This document shows, in pieces, positions 10,592 to 22,247 of a DNA stretch of 64,000 nucleotides; within the stretch, counting starts at the first letter, position 1; every line of letters begins with the position of its first letter. The stretch spans positions 231,629 through 295,628 of the forward strand of contig NW_005178773.1 of the NCBI RefSeq assembly GCF_000350225.1, given 5' to 3'. Position numbers and translations under genes: made by a program. Origin of the DNA: Chondrus crispus (Eukaryota > Rhodophyta > Florideophyceae > Gigartinales > Gigartinaceae). The notes under the pieces were generated by a model. The model made no database searches, was not told where the DNA came from, and saw only the letters and a list, made by a program, of their open reading frames with translations.

Positions 10592-12580
10592 TTACGGCCT
10601 CTGGGAGGTCTTCCTAGGGTGTCCATCGAGGGGATTTCCGACACCCCATTGCACCCGGAACATGCGACGAATTTTTCCGTCTCTGCCTTTCCCGTCCCTC
10701 ATGCCTCCAATCTTTTCTATCATGCGCAAGCCATCCGGTAATACCCCGTCCCGAGGGTCTGTCGTTTCAACTGAGTTCTTGGTGATCTTCCGCAACCGGT
10801 TGGCGTGTACTCGTGCCTCGCGATTTCCGTGCTCTGAGCGTAGCAAACAATTTGTGAGGGAGAGAAGTCTCTCTACCACGTAAGGCTCGATCCAAGGCGG
10901 TGCTAGCTCGCTTCCCTCCTGACCGATATGGCCCGGACTCCATACATGCACCCGATCTCCATCCTTGACTGCGACATCTTTCACAGATGCATCGTACTGT
11001 AGCGCTGCTCGAGACCTAGAAGCCTTCCCTCTGGCAATCAGCGACTTGTGCAGTTCGCGTAAATGGAGCCGCAGATCGTAGGGATCGCCGGACACCCTCT
11101 CCAGCTCCGCGTGACCCCATGCCATAAATGGCTCAATTCCGAACATTGCTTCGTACGGGCTCATCCCCGTTGCCTTGTTGATCCCTAAATTGTACCTTAA
11201 ATACGCCAAAGAGACATGATTGTCCCAATCGTCCTGCCCCGTGCTCACAAAGCACGCAATGTCCTGGGCGAGGGTGCGGTTGAAGCGCTCAACACACCTA
11301 TTTGTCTGCGTGTGAAACGCCGTGGTTGTCACTTTTTGCACTCCTATCTGCTCTGCCATCGCCGTCACCACTTCTCTGATGAAGTTCGGGCCCCTTGTAG
11401 TATAATCACCCCCAACGACGAGGGAGGTGAGTACTGACAGTTCAGAAAGACCCCGATCGGCGGGAAGAGAGAAGCACGGCCCACCCACGGTACCGAGCAC
11501 GGGCTGGAGGTAGCGGTGGTAGAGCGGGATCGGGGAGGACGCGCTCACGCGCGAGCGGTTCTACGCCTCGACGCCCCGGAGCGGTACTGGGTGACGATCC
11601 AGTACCGACGGGCGGAGGCGGGGCCGGCTCGTGGGCGTGCTACGCGCGTTCTCAACCCGCGCGCGGTGCGACTCCTAGGTAAAACGGACGGAAGTACCTA
11701 AAAGTAAGCGGGCGGACCAAGGTGGAGGATCCTTGACAAGTCCGTGCTTGTCGTCCTCCACCGCCGGCGGTCTGCTCATATTTAATATACAGAGTCATCT
11801 ATCATAACATTACAGTAGTGCAAGTCGGCCTGCACTGTAGCGCTGTCAGCCGTCGGGGCTGGCAGCACACGTGTCGTACACGTGTGTGCGCACGCCCCCG
11901 TAGACGTGGGGTACACTTGTGCGCGCGCACTGAGGTACTGTAGAGGTCGGGCTCTACAGTTATAATCTAATCTAAATCTAATTCGGAGGAGGGGGATATG
12001 CTACACCCCTATCCGAGAGAAGGGTCTCCATTGCACCAAAAATGCTGATCTATTCGTCGATCAGAGCCTTAGCAATGGTTACCGCCTTCTCGTTCGGAAT
12101 AGCTACTGCGCGCGCAAATCGCGTGTACATGTCCACAATCACCAGGATTTTGATATTCCCTCGGCTTGTCCTCGACGTGACGGTCTGCACATCCACGGCT
12201 ACTTGCGAGAACCGGCGAGGCGGGTGATACACTTGCATGCGGGCGTGACGTCCGGGCTTCTTTGCTTTCACGCCAGCACACGCGACGCATCCGTGGACCT
12301 TGGACTGAACATCCCTTTGTCACCCTTTCCACCAGAACCGCCTCGCCACCCTTTCTCTCGTCCGCTGTACAGCATAGTGGCCAGACAGCTTCGCGCCGTG
12401 GGCATACTGCAGGACGTCGGGGACGAGCGACCGGGGAACAACAGCGCGCAATCCTCCGCGCAGCTCCGAGCTGCGGGAGTCGATGCACAAAACCCTTTCC
12501 GGATCCAGTACGAACTCCTGTCTGTTTCCATCCCTGACGCGCTTAAGCAATTCCGCAAACTCTTCCTCTCACGCCGCTAG
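10592..12580 (-). pseudogene. Element B integrase region (split by E1)
   Basis: Minus-strand Ty3-type integrase. The zinc-binding N-terminal part (HGAKLSGHYAVQRTRERVAR) lies near 12400-12330, the first catalytic acid in VDMYTRFARAVAI near 12160-12120, and the late core with CVERFNRTLAQD near 11290-11240, followed by an integrase C-terminal beta domain and a basic tail. Solo LTR E1 (11396-12005) sits inside the catalytic core. Fossil. Confidence 0.8.
11396..12005 (-). repeat. Solo LTR E1 inside element B integrase
   Basis: A 610-bp sequence starting TGTAGTATAATC and ending ATATGCTACA on the plus strand is flanked by the 5-bp direct repeat CCCCT (11391-11395 and 12006-12010). A diverged copy in the opposite orientation lies at 19697-20271. 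No internal region is attached, so it is a solo LTR left by recombination between LTRs. The family has no complete member in this window. Confidence 0.9.
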
Positions 12581-12656
12581 CAATGATCGCGTCGTGAACC
12601 CGCCCGACAGTATACACGCAATTCCACCTTCCTCTACGCCTGCCGTGGTGACCTCC

Positions 12657-12984
12657 TGTAATCCGCTACATCTTGAGTCCGAAAGCGCCCACTCGGTAAT
12701 ACTTGGGTAATTCTTATCGTGTACAGTGACACGCAATAGCAAGAGTTCAGTGACACCTGACGACACGCAATAGAATAGTTCAGTGACACCCGAATGACAG
12801 GTAATGCGATACTGTACCGGATACGCTGACACGCAACACACTACGTACTGACAAGCAATAGCAACGGTTCCCGCTAGGCAACAGCACGTCGAAACTAGCT
12901 AGTACTTAAGGATTAGACTTTCTGCTCGCTAAGTAAAACCATATCGATCCTTCAAAGAGTCAGCGGACCGCGAAAGTTACCACA
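12657..12984 (+). repeat. 5' LTR of element A
   Basis: 328 bp, TG...CA ends. It contains at least four dispersed copies of a TGACACGCAATAG-like motif, which may be enhancer-type repeats. The presumed primer-binding site starts right after it (GTGATCACTGGCCGGAAC) but does not match the site of elements C and D. Confidence 0.9.
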
Positions 12985-13061
12985 GTGATCACTGGCCGGA
13001 ACTTGCTCTAAGCAGGTCGATCAACCCGACCGAACCCCCGGCACCGAACCCGACGTCCTCG

Positions 13062-14672
13062 ATGTCGTCTCCCGGGGAAGAAGGCCCACAGGACCAGCAG
13101 ACAAGCACGCCGCAAGGTTCTTCGTTTGTTACTACCTCGGTCAACCATCCACGCCTCGGCTCCACTCCGGACGCTGAGAGCATACGCGTGTTTCTAAGGC
13201 TGTACAACCGGTACAGCACTGAGCTCATAGCTCGTGCCCAGCAACATGTCGACGTTGAGTTCACCACGACGGAACCCATCCGCCTTCTCAGCCTCAAGTT
13301 CTGTGCAGACCAAGACTACCTGGAGTCTTCCATCGACTTAGGTATTATCCTTGGCGTTGAAGACTACGACTCGCTCACCGATGATCAACTGCGACTATTC
13401 CTAGAGGGGAAGTGTAAAGACTCTTCTCAGACCACTACGTTCGATGTACTTGATCACATTGTGGAGAGGGATCTGTCCATGAACATGCATGATCGAGACC
13501 CCACCTTCCGGATGCAAGGACTATTTGTCTCCTACGCTACAATTCTACGTCGAAATGGCCTTTCTTCCGTCAAGAAAGACCATGCTAAGGTCGCTGTATA
13601 TCATGTCCTCGAAGCTGTACGTCCGTACAAGCTTCGCGACCGCCTTGAAACCGATCCGGATTTTTCCCATAAGTGCTTTAAGAAAGACTTCACAGGCTTT
13701 TTTGCGCATGCCGTTAAGTTATCTGAGGCCTTCAAACTGGTGGACAATGGTCCACGGAAAAATCGGAAACCGAAGACCAGTCGAAGCGGCGGTGGCAGTG
13801 GAAGCGGCGGAACTACACAGAAGACTACCCCCCATACAGCGCCCACCCCTGAAAACGGAAAAGAAAAGCGCAAGGGCAGTAAGACATCCCCAGACTGTCC
13901 CCATGAGCCGTGTAAGAAGAAAGGTCTCAAACATCTCATCAAGGATTGCCGAAGTTCCACTGCGGAGGAGAAACAGAAACTCTTTGACGAACTGCGGGCA
14001 ATTAAAGCTCTTGATGGTCCCTCGAAGTCGACCTGCGGTCAGAAGAAAACCCCTGGTTCTGGTATACCTTCCGGCCACACCGGACGCCTCTCGACCAAGG
14101 ACGATGGACGTACTGTAGACCAGCGTAAGCCATCTTGCGACGTGACCTTGTCCGACGGCCAGGGCACCTTGCGCTGTATTGGACGCTGCGATGATGGCAG
14201 TGACGGTACCATCATCTCTCCCCGTATTGCGGAGAAGACTGCACTGAAAGGAATTGGTAAGATTGCTGCGATCGAAACTGTGACATTAGAAGTCGCGCTG
14301 AAGGAGGCAATGGATGACAAGGATGGAAAACAGATGTTCACCTTCTCTCGCTCTTGGACCTCGTCTCGGACAATTCTGCACTTGTCCTCAGGCCAGCTCG
14401 CCTTGATCAATGTCACATTCTTGGTTGCAGATGATGAACTTGCCTCTGAGGACATCCTCATAGGCCCACCAGTGTTGGAGCATCTACAGGTCGATTCCAA
14501 GACGCTGCTAGAAGCCAACCGGGCTACTCTCGACAACACAGACTGTTCGAACATCGGTAACCCTACCAGCAACCCTCGAGGTGTAATCGTCAGCAGAATT
14601 ATGTTGGTCCGTTTGAACCGTGTCCAAGATGATAGCTTCTCAGCTGCTGCCCGAGTCCTCGACCCTAGCTGA
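13062..14672 (+). CDS. Element A gag with protease-like C-terminal part
   Basis: A 536-residue open frame. Residues 30-240 form a capsid-type helical domain as in other Ty3 Gag proteins. It is followed by a Gly/Ser-rich and basic linker (RSGGGSGSGG), a short CPHEPCKKKG cysteine stretch where a zinc knuckle is expected, and near residue 380 a sequence (CDDGSDGTIISPRIAEKT) that sits where the retropepsin usually lies and has a DGSDG loop. The start was chosen at the first ATG after the LTR. Part of a fossil element. Confidence 0.8.
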   Translation: MSSPGEEGPQDQQTSTPQGSSFVTTSVNHPRLGSTPDAESIRVFLRLYNRYSTELIARAQQHVDVEFTTTEPIRLLSLKFCADQDYLESSIDLGIILGVEDYDSLTDDQLRLFLEGKCKDSSQTTTFDVLDHIVERDLSMNMHDRDPTFRMQGLFVSYATILRRNGLSSVKKDHAKVAVYHVLEAVRPYKLRDRLETDPDFSHKCFKKDFTGFFAHAVKLSEAFKLVDNGPRKNRKPKTSRSGGGSGSGGTTQKTTPHTAPTPENGKEKRKGSKTSPDCPHEPCKKKGLKHLIKDCRSSTAEEKQKLFDELRAIKALDGPSKSTCGQKKTPGSGIPSGHTGRLSTKDDGRTVDQRKPSCDVTLSDGQGTLRCIGRCDDGSDGTIISPRIAEKTALKGIGKIAAIETVTLEVALKEAMDDKDGKQMFTFSRSWTSSRTILHLSSGQLALINVTFLVADDELASEDILIGPPVLEHLQVDSKTLLEANRATLDNTDCSNIGNPTSNPRGVIVSRIMLVRLNRVQDDSFSAAARVLDPS

Positions 14673-14729
14673 CCTCGCGTCAATTTCAACACTGCACGCA
14701 ATGAGCATGACCCATTTCCGGACCCGTCG

Positions 14730-17700
14730 TTGCTCGACTCTGTCGATTTGCCGCAATACGCGGACATTCGGGAGGCAGTGGGCTCCATGCTCACCGCTGC
14801 ATCTCATAACGGATTGCCCGATAAGAATAAGAAAGAGTTGAAAAGCATCGTCCATGCTGACCTTGACGTTTTTCGAACCTCGTTCTCTGCTGGTCCCGCA
14901 GCGAGAATTGCGCCTCTCCGAATTGACCTGGTAAGTACTGCACGTCATGTCAAAGTACGCCTTCGAAACTATTCCCAAGAGCAACGCGCGTTTCTAGCGG
15001 ATTTCGTGCAAAAACTGGTTCACCACGGCATGGCCTACTCAAACCCAACCTCGCCGTGGGCTTGCGCACCGTTATTAGTCTCTAAACCCGGCCCGGCTCG
15101 CTTCCGGTTCACCGTGGACTTACGACCTGTTAATGCTTTCACAGTGAAGCATCAATAACCGATGCCTAATTTGGAGCACGAGCTCACAAAGCTCTCCTCC
15201 TCAAAGTACTTTGCTACGTTCGATCTCTCAAATGGCTACTGGCAGCTCGCGCTCGACAAGGAAGCACAAGCCCTCCAGTCTTTCATCACTTCAGATGGGA
15301 TATTCTCTCCGACCCGGGTTTTACACGGAACTATCAACGCAACTTCCCACTTACAGGCTGCCTTCGCGGAGATCATGCCTCTCACTCTCTGCGAGTTTAT
15401 CATCTCCTGGTTAGATGACCTCTTGGTCCATCATCGGACCATTGGCGGTCTATTTGAAACGGTACGTGATCTATTGACTCTCTGCCGCGAATTTAACATT
15501 AAGCTCCACCCAGGGAAGTGTGTGCTCTTCTCAACGGAGACTCGTTTGTGCGGCCGGATAATTTCGGCGAAGGGAATCCGCTACGACCCACGCCAGCCGG
15601 ACGGCCTCGTACACATGGAGCCTCCCTCTACAGGCGCGCATCTTCAGCAATTCCTGTGTGCCGTCCAGTGGCTGAAGAAGGGCATTCCGCGGTTCACCGA
15701 CGTCGTCCAACCACTGCAGAAATTTTTGCAACGCGTCTACGAGCGCGCAGGGAAGACCACCAAACAAGCTGTTTCTCGTGTCAAGTTGCAGAATTTAGGC
15801 TGGGGAGTGCCCGAGGTCAGCGCCTTTGAATCCAGCAAGGCGGATCTCGCGAAGCAAGTCACCTTGTCGCACAGAGATCCGCTCAGGCGCCTCTGTGTCT
15901 ACACCGATGCCTCTGATGAAGTCTGGTCAGGCATCGTCACCCAGGTGCCGTACCAGGACCTGGACAAGCCCCACAAGGATCAGAATCACGAACCACTCGC
16001 CTTCCTCTCAGGTCGCTTCGAATCCACCCAGCTTGGGTGGGCTCCTATGGAAAAGGAGGCATTCGCCGTGCTCGCTACACTAGGATGCATGCATTAGATT
16101 GTTGCTACTCCCGAAGGTTTAGATCTCTATACGGACCACAACAACTTGATATTTCTTTTTGATCCGCTCTCCGTGGTGGCAGACCTATCCCAAGGTACTT
16201 TGCGTAAGGTCCTTCGTTGGGCAGTGAAACTGAGCAAGTACAATTACACATGCTTCCATATCAAGGGCCTAGACAATGTCTGGGCCGATCTTCTTGGACG
16301 CTGGTCCGCGCCGCGCACTGTTCGACGGCTCGTGCGAATTCCTGCCTTGCCCTCGTCGTCGGCACCAGAATTCGTCTGGCCGAGCATACAGCCAATTGCG
16401 GACATTCAATCTGCTGCCGAGCAAGAGCGCCCTCCTCACCTCACGCTTGTTCAGAATGTCTGGAAAACAGTAGCAATGCCGTATGGATTCCCGAATCCGC
16501 TGCAGATATACAGATCCGTCTGTGCATTATTGCACACACTGGCCCAGCTGGTCATCGAGGTCAATCAGCGACGGAGATAGCCATGCGGACCAGTTTTTTC
16601 TGGTCCACCATGAAATCCGACATCCGCGCGTTTGTACGAGCTTGTATACATTGCATTTCAACTGTAGGCGGAGGAAAAGTTCCTCAGCCATTCGGTCCTG
16701 CCTTCCACAGCAGCGCCCCTAACGACGTCCTTCAATTCGACTACATTGACATGGGGCTCGCCGCAGATGGAACGAAGTACATCCTGATGCTACGAGACGA
16801 TCACTCCGACTACAAATGGTTCTTCGCTTTTGCGGACACCTCCGCCCTGAATGCCGCTCAAGCAATCATCGACTGGTGCGCTGCGCTTGGAGTTCAAAAG
16901 TCTGATGTCCGATGGGCCGACGCATTTTCGAAACGAAACAATGAGGCGCGTCGCAAAGGGACTCAAAACAGCTCATCATTTTACGCTACCGTACACTCAA
17001 TGGAGCAACGGTGCTGTAGAACGCCTTGGCAAGGAGCTTCTTCGAACTTTCTGCGCTGTGATATCTGAATTACAGATGCAGTTGAACGAGTGGCCTGACA
17101 TTTTGCCGTTGGTGCAAAGCGCGCTCAACAGTGCTGCAGCTCCCTCACATCGCCCCGGTGACAGCTTTCACGGTCCTGAATCCGACTCCGCCGATCACGA
17201 CCTTTCTTCGCACAACTACAGTCACGCCTATGACTCTCACGCTGCCGCAACAGGAAAGACTGCTCAACATCAAGGCTCTACAAGCTTCCGTCGCTGATCT
17301 ACACCCTACTGTAGACACATCCGTCCGCACCAACCGCGAACGATCCCGCTTGGCTGCATCCCGCAGCCAGCCGGCCAATTTTTCCGAAGGCGACTTCGTT
17401 CTCTTTGCCCGGGAAGAATTCTTCGCGGGAGAAAAGCTTGCTCTCCGCTGGAAAGGTCCGCGCCAGATCGTCAAAGCTTTGAATGACTACGTCTTTCAGA
17501 TTCGCGACCTGCGCAACGGAACTTTAGAGGACATTCATGGTACTCGCCTGAAATACTACAGCCACTCGTCCTTAGATTCGAGCGCCATCCTGTCTCATAT
17601 GATTTCCTCAGAAACAGGAATGCCTGTTTCCCGGCTCATGGCCCTCGTCGAGACCCCAGACGGGCTCAAGGTCATCGTCAGGTGGAAAGGTCTTCCAAAC

Positions 17701-17829
17701 TCACAAGACTCCGCTGAGGCACTGCAGCACGTCCACGAAAACGTTCCGCAAATGCTGCAGCGGCTCCTCCAACGCAAGAACACACCCCAACACCTTGTCG
17801 CCAAGAATAGGGCGGAACTAGCGCTTTGA
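14730..17829 (+). pseudogene. Element A pol (RT, RNase H, integrase, chromodomain)
   Basis: Reverse transcriptase occupies about 14900-15560, with FRFTVDLRPVN, FDLSNGYWQL and the catalytic WLDDLLVH. RNase H begins near 15890 with VYTDASDEVWSG. Integrase follows with a zinc-binding region (HTGPAGHRG ... CIHC) and core near 16460-17070. The C-terminal segment 17131-17829 ends in a chromodomain-like stretch (VIVRWKGLPNSQDSAEA). Pol is split over several frames and is inactive. Confidence 0.85.
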
Positions 17830-17838
17830 AGAGGGGAC

Positions 17839-18166
17839 TGTAATCCGCTACATCTTGAGTCCGAAAGCGCCCACTCGGTAATACTTGGGTAATTCTTATC
17901 GTGTACAGTGACACGCAATAGCAAGAGTTCAGTGACACCTGACGACACGCAATAGAATAGTTCAGTGACACCCGAATGACAGGTAATGCGATACTGTACC
18001 GGATACGCTGACACGCAACACACTACGTACTGACAAGCAATAGCAACGGTTCCCGCTAGGCAACAGCACGTCGCATCTAGCTAGTACTTAAGGATTAGAC
18101 TTTCTGCTCGCTAAGTAAAACCATATCGATCCTTCAAAGAGTCAGCGGACCACGAAAGTTACCACA
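17839..18166 (+). repeat. 3' LTR of element A
   Basis: 328 bp, almost identical to 12657-12984. The near identity implies a recent insertion. It is followed directly by the target repeat CCTCC. Confidence 0.92.
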
Positions 18167-18171
18167 CCTCC

Positions 18172-19694
18172 TCAGGGTCCTCCGGGGAGCCAATCTCGAG
18201 AAAACACCTTTGCCAGAGTGGCTTTGTTACCGCGTCGCGACTGAGAGCGTCTGGAACCACCATTGATGCGCCGGGTGCGTATTTCACCACGAAATCGAAG
18301 TCCTGCACCTCGACCATCCACCTGACTAGCCGTCCACGTGGATCCTTCAGACTCATGAGCCACTTTAGTGAGAGGTGGTCCGTTTCCACTACTAAGTTCT
18401 GCTCTCCATGTAAGTAGCATTTCCATTTCTGCAAGCAGTGCACAATCGCAAGGCACTCGCGCTCGGTAACTGTAAACTTCACCTCGGCGGTGGTCAGTTT
18501 GCGGCTCGAGAATGAGACAGGGCGCCATGAGCCGCTACTGACGCGCTGCAGCAGCACACTCCCGATTCCATAGGCGCTCGCATCCGTGAGCATCCTTTTC
18601 GGGAAGCCCCTCCTCGGTGGCACCAGGAACTCGGGAGCACTCAGCACATTGAATGTGTGCAAGAATTTCTTGATTTCTTTCCAAGCTTGTCGCTGCGCGT
18701 CACCCCACCGAGCATCCTAGTCCGCAATCAGGAGTCTCTTTCAAGGCCGCTTCTTCTTATTGATACCCGTCCCCCGCAATATCGAATAGAGCGGTCGTGC
18801 GACTTCGGCAAAATGGTCAATAAATTCGGGCAAGTAGTTTGCTAGTCCTAGGAACCTCATGACATCCTCCCCATTCTGGAGCATGCGCAGATCGCGGATT
18901 TCCGGCACGTGTAGGTCGGAGGGCTTCATCCCATGCGGGCCGATACGGTGCCCGAGCACCTCGACCTCGCGGACTTCAAACGCGCATTTCGCTATCTTCA
19001 GACGCGCTCCCGCAGTGGGGAATGTGTCCAGAACCGATGCGAGGCACTGTAGATGCTCCTCATCCGTTGTGGTTCCCAGGCTAATATCTTCCATGAAGGC
19101 CCACACGTCGCGGCTCTTCCTGTTTGCGAGGATTGCGTTCACCACACGCTGGAAAACAGCCGGTGAATTCTTCAAACCTTGAGGAAGGCGCACGTACCGT
19201 AACAGACCACTGACCGTGCGGATGGCGGTGAAGTCCCACGAATATTCCGCCAGAATGACCTGAAAGAACCCGTCTTTCAGATCGAACGTAGAAAAACCCC
19301 TTTTGCTCCCCATCCAATCTAGGGTAGCACGTACGTCCTCCATAGGGTATGAGTCTGCCACAGTAAGTGCGTTCAGTTCTCTGAAGTCCGAGGTGACCCT
19401 GGTCGCGACGTCCTTCTTCTTGAAAAATACATTGGACGCCGCCCACGGAGAGGAGGCGTGCTCGACCACACCCAACTACAGCAACTTCTCCATAGCAGCC
19501 TTTTTGAGCTCCGCTTCCTTTGGAGAACGCCTCCTGGCCGGGCAGCAGACCGGCCGGGCACTATCCACCAGACTGATTCGGTGCTCCACTCCCTTGATGT
19601 GCCCCAATCCCTTCAACACGGCTCTGCGCCACCATATAATTGCGCGTAATTTTTCCCGTATGGTCACGTCCCTGTGGAAATGGGATAAGTCCAT
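18172..19694 (-). pseudogene. Element B reverse transcriptase and RNase H
   Basis: Minus-strand Ty3-type reverse transcriptase: VTSDFRELNALTVADSYPM and FSTFDLKDGFFQV near 19370-19260, and the region RDVWAFMEDISLG near 19110-19070 at the place of the usual catalytic YxDD box. RNase H follows at about 18620-18190 (LTDASAYGIGSVLLQR, ETDHLSLKWLM). The segment ends at the insertion of element A. Its upstream edge at 19696 is the insertion point of E2 and C. Fossil. Confidence 0.85.
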
Positions 19695-19696
19695 AT

Positions 19697-20271
19697 TGTA
19701 GCATATCCCCCTCCTCAGAATTAGATTTAGATTAGATTTGTAACTGTAGAGCCCGAGCTCTACAGTATCTCAGCGCGCGCACCCACGTGTACGGACACGT
19801 GTGCTGTCAGCCCCGACGGCTGACAGCACTACCGTGTAGGCCAACCTGCACTACTGTAATGTTCTGATAGGTTACCCTGTATATTAAATTTGAGCGGACC
19901 ACCGGCGGTGGAGGAGGGACAAGCACGGACTTGGCAAGGATCCTCCACCTTGGTCCGCCCGCTTACTTTCAGGAACTTCCTTTAGTGACCTTAGAGTAGC
20001 ACCGAGCGCGGGTTGAGGACGCACGCTACACGCCCACGAGCCGGCTCCGCCTCCGCCCGTCGGTACTGGATCGTCACCCAGTACCGCTCCGCCGCGTCGA
20101 GGCGTCGAACCGCTCTCCCGTGCGCTCGTCCTCCCCGATCCCGTTCTACCACCGCTACCTCGAGCCCGTGCTCGGTACCGTGGGTGAGCGGTGCTTTTGT
20201 CTTCCCGCCGATCGGGGTCTCTCCAAACTGTCAGTGCTCACCCCCTCTTCGTTGGGGGTGATTATTCTACA
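19697..20271 (+). repeat. Solo LTR E2 beside element C
   Basis: 575 bp starting TGTAGCATATCC and ending GATTATTCTACA, reverse-complement copy of E1 with noticeable divergence. It is flanked by CATAT on both sides (19692-19696 and 20272-20276). Element C begins immediately after the right CATAT and is itself followed by CATAT, so the same 5-bp target was used twice. Confidence 0.88.
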
Positions 20272-20276
20272 CATAT

Positions 20277-21240
20277 TGTAGTGCAATGCGCCTGTCAGGC
20301 AGAGACCAAGGTCCGACGGTCCAACACAAACAACAACAACAAAAACAACAACTGCCAACGGCACAGCGCTACGGAGTGTTCGAAGCTCCCTGTCCTCTTT
20401 AAGCGGGTTTGCGGCCCGCAGTAGCTCGGATCCCTGATAGGGGGGCAAAGAGAAGGGCCCAGCCCGGGATCGGTAAATGGTGGTAGAGACTTGTAAAGGC
20501 AACGGCTCGACGAGTTCGGAGGGGTGTTTAGGTAAACCTGGTCCGATGGGTCGTAAATCCAATGCTCGAAGAGCGCCTTGTACACCTTATACCCTTGATA
20601 AGGTCTTCGACGGGGACGTCGCAACGTAGCCCGTCGGGAAAGAAGAAAACGTAGCAGCGCTACACCGTGGTACTGCCCGATGGCAAAGTACCAACAACAG
20701 ATCCGTGGCAACCAGATTCCGATGGAACCAACACTGAGAAAAGCACCACTGGTGCACCAACACAGAATCCCGATGGCAAATGACGTCACGTTGCGGATCG
20801 CAATCCTACAAGGTGGGACCAACTCAAAATTAAGGGAAATTAGGATAGGGAAGTAAAGGAAAATTGATAAGGAAAAAGGGGACCCCCGAGCGCTGAAGGA
20901 TGCCGTAGGCTTAGGTAAAAGGGAGCGTCTTGGTAGAGACGGACTTCGACCAAGGCGACATTCAACTCCAGCAACTCGGGTTACCTTTACTGACTTGGTC
21001 GTCAGAGGGCTAAGGTGTATATCGCCCCGCGGGAGCCACTACAGTAGCTCGCAGCGCTAGATCCTAGATCTAATCTAATGTCAGCAAAATTAATGCCAAC
21101 TAATTAACTAAATAAAATAATTAATTAAAAATTAAAACTGTGCAATTATTCACACGTGTGTCCGCCAACCCGGACTACTTTTCATATTCAAATATTTTCC
21201 TTTCTTTTCACCCCCCTTCTCAGGTGCGTATTGCACTACA
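20277..21240 (-). repeat. 3' LTR of element C
   Basis: 964 bp, matched by 34227-35200. It includes an AAC-rich microsatellite-like stretch (20326-20353) and a TA-rich block near 21090-21150. Its ends are inverted repeats of 11 bases (TGTAGTGCAAT / ATTGCACTACA), longer than the usual TG...CA. Confidence 0.9.
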
Positions 21241-21365
21241 TATCCCCCTTCTGAGCGCCCTTGCGCAACGCCCAGCCATCGTATAATCCCCTGCCACTGC
21301 TGACCGTGTTTTCCAGTCGTCAATCACTCTGCGCGGCGTTCTAGCAAGGGTAAGACGAAAATACC

Positions 21366-22247
21366 ATGCTTCCTTCTCCGTCGGAACACTCGGACGATAG
21401 TGCCACCCGTAGACGTCCAGGTGTGGGCTTTCCTCGCAAGTCCGAAGTGCCCCGGGGTCTTCCTTCCATACCCAGTCTACCCCCTGTTACCATCCCTGCC
21501 GAGCCGGCCTTCCATCCGGGCTACCATTCCTCTTGGGTAGCCCGCCGTCATCCTTCGCTCGAGGAGCTGCAGAACAAAACCATGCGTGATAACGCAGCCT
21601 TGTTTGCTTCTGCTCAATGGTTCTCCTCTGTGGGCGTCCGCGACCTCGACGGCATCAAAAACAATTTCGCCGATGGTGCCGGCATGTTGCCCGGTAACCT
21701 CCCTTTGCAGGCCATTCACACCTTTGACTGGCGCGCCCGCATCGCTATACCCACCTCCATCCTATGTCACTCCTCCCCGCGTGGTCGCACTTCCTTATCC
21801 CTGCGCTTCATGGACGCTGTGCTCACTCGGATCGAGATTCCTATGGCCGACGCCCTCATACCTTCATGTTACCACTGCGACACTTGGAAATGTCGTACGG
21901 AGGGGGAACGACTCTATCTCGAGAACCTCATCGACTGCACCTTCGGTGACCACGTGTCCGAGGCGGACCGACTGTGGCGCAACCAACGCACCGTTACAAT
22001 CGACGCCATGTTTTGGACCCAAGCCATTCTTCCCACAAACTTTCGCCATACGAAGCGCGGCGGTATTTTCCTTTTCCAAAATACTGTACGCTTTGAACGT
22101 CGGGTCCGATCCGACACTAGGTACTTCGTGGCGTACCAGATGATTGAGGCCCGTGAAATCTCCAGACAGCACTACACCAATCGATACCAACGAACCCCTT
22201 CCTGGTGGAGTCAATACGAGGTATGTCAGGGTTCTGGGCTGAGTTAG
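21366..22247 (+). CDS. Antisense accessory ORF of element C
   Basis: A 293-codon plus-strand frame, opposite in sense to gag-pol, lying between the chromodomain end of pol and the 3' LTR. The N-terminus is Ser/Pro-rich. The body contains GMLPGNLPLQA, a TWKCRTEGERLYLENLID stretch and a C-terminal block YFVAYQMIEAR...WWSQYEV. The plus-strand ORFs at 39905-40844 in element D match block by block (GALPGGLSLRA, YRTEGDGGYVAILRRLLD, VFVAYEWIEA...WFSQYEV), which is the evidence that it is a real protein. No known domain is recognised. A Pro/Ser-rich plus-strand frame follows at 22796-23296. Antisense ORFs in this position are known in some plant Ty3 elements (Retand, RIRE2, Grande); homology to those cannot be tested here. 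Confidence 0.65.
   Translation: MLPSPSEHSDDSATRRRPGVGFPRKSEVPRGLPSIPSLPPVTIPAEPAFHPGYHSSWVARRHPSLEELQNKTMRDNAALFASAQWFSSVGVRDLDGIKNNFADGAGMLPGNLPLQAIHTFDWRARIAIPTSILCHSSPRGRTSLSLRFMDAVLTRIEIPMADALIPSCYHCDTWKCRTEGERLYLENLIDCTFGDHVSEADRLWRNQRTVTIDAMFWTQAILPTNFRHTKRGGIFLFQNTVRFERRVRSDTRYFVAYQMIEAREISRQHYTNRYQRTPSWWSQYEVCQGSGLS

Larger units (their letters stand above)
12657..18166 (+). mobile_element. Element A: young Ty3-type LTR retrotransposon with chromodomain
   Basis: Two 328-bp LTRs (12657-12984 and 17839-18166) start TGTAATCC, end TTACCACA and differ at only about three positions by eye. The 5-bp repeat CCTCC flanks the element (12652-12656 and 18167-18171). The order gag, protease-like region, reverse transcriptase, RNase H, integrase, chromodomain is Ty3/gypsy. 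A purine tract (GAAGAGGGGAC) precedes the 3' LTR. Gag is open throughout; pol has roughly four to six breaks, so the copy is dead despite its youth. It is inserted in element B in the opposite orientation. Confidence 0.93.

Noticed and set aside
11396-20271. Large inverted repeat (about 600 bp arms) enclosing 7.7 kb, resembling terminal repeats of a giant DNA transposon
   Set aside because: Each arm has its own different 5-bp target repeat (CCCCT and CATAT) and TG...CA ends, so they are two independent solo LTRs in opposite orientation.
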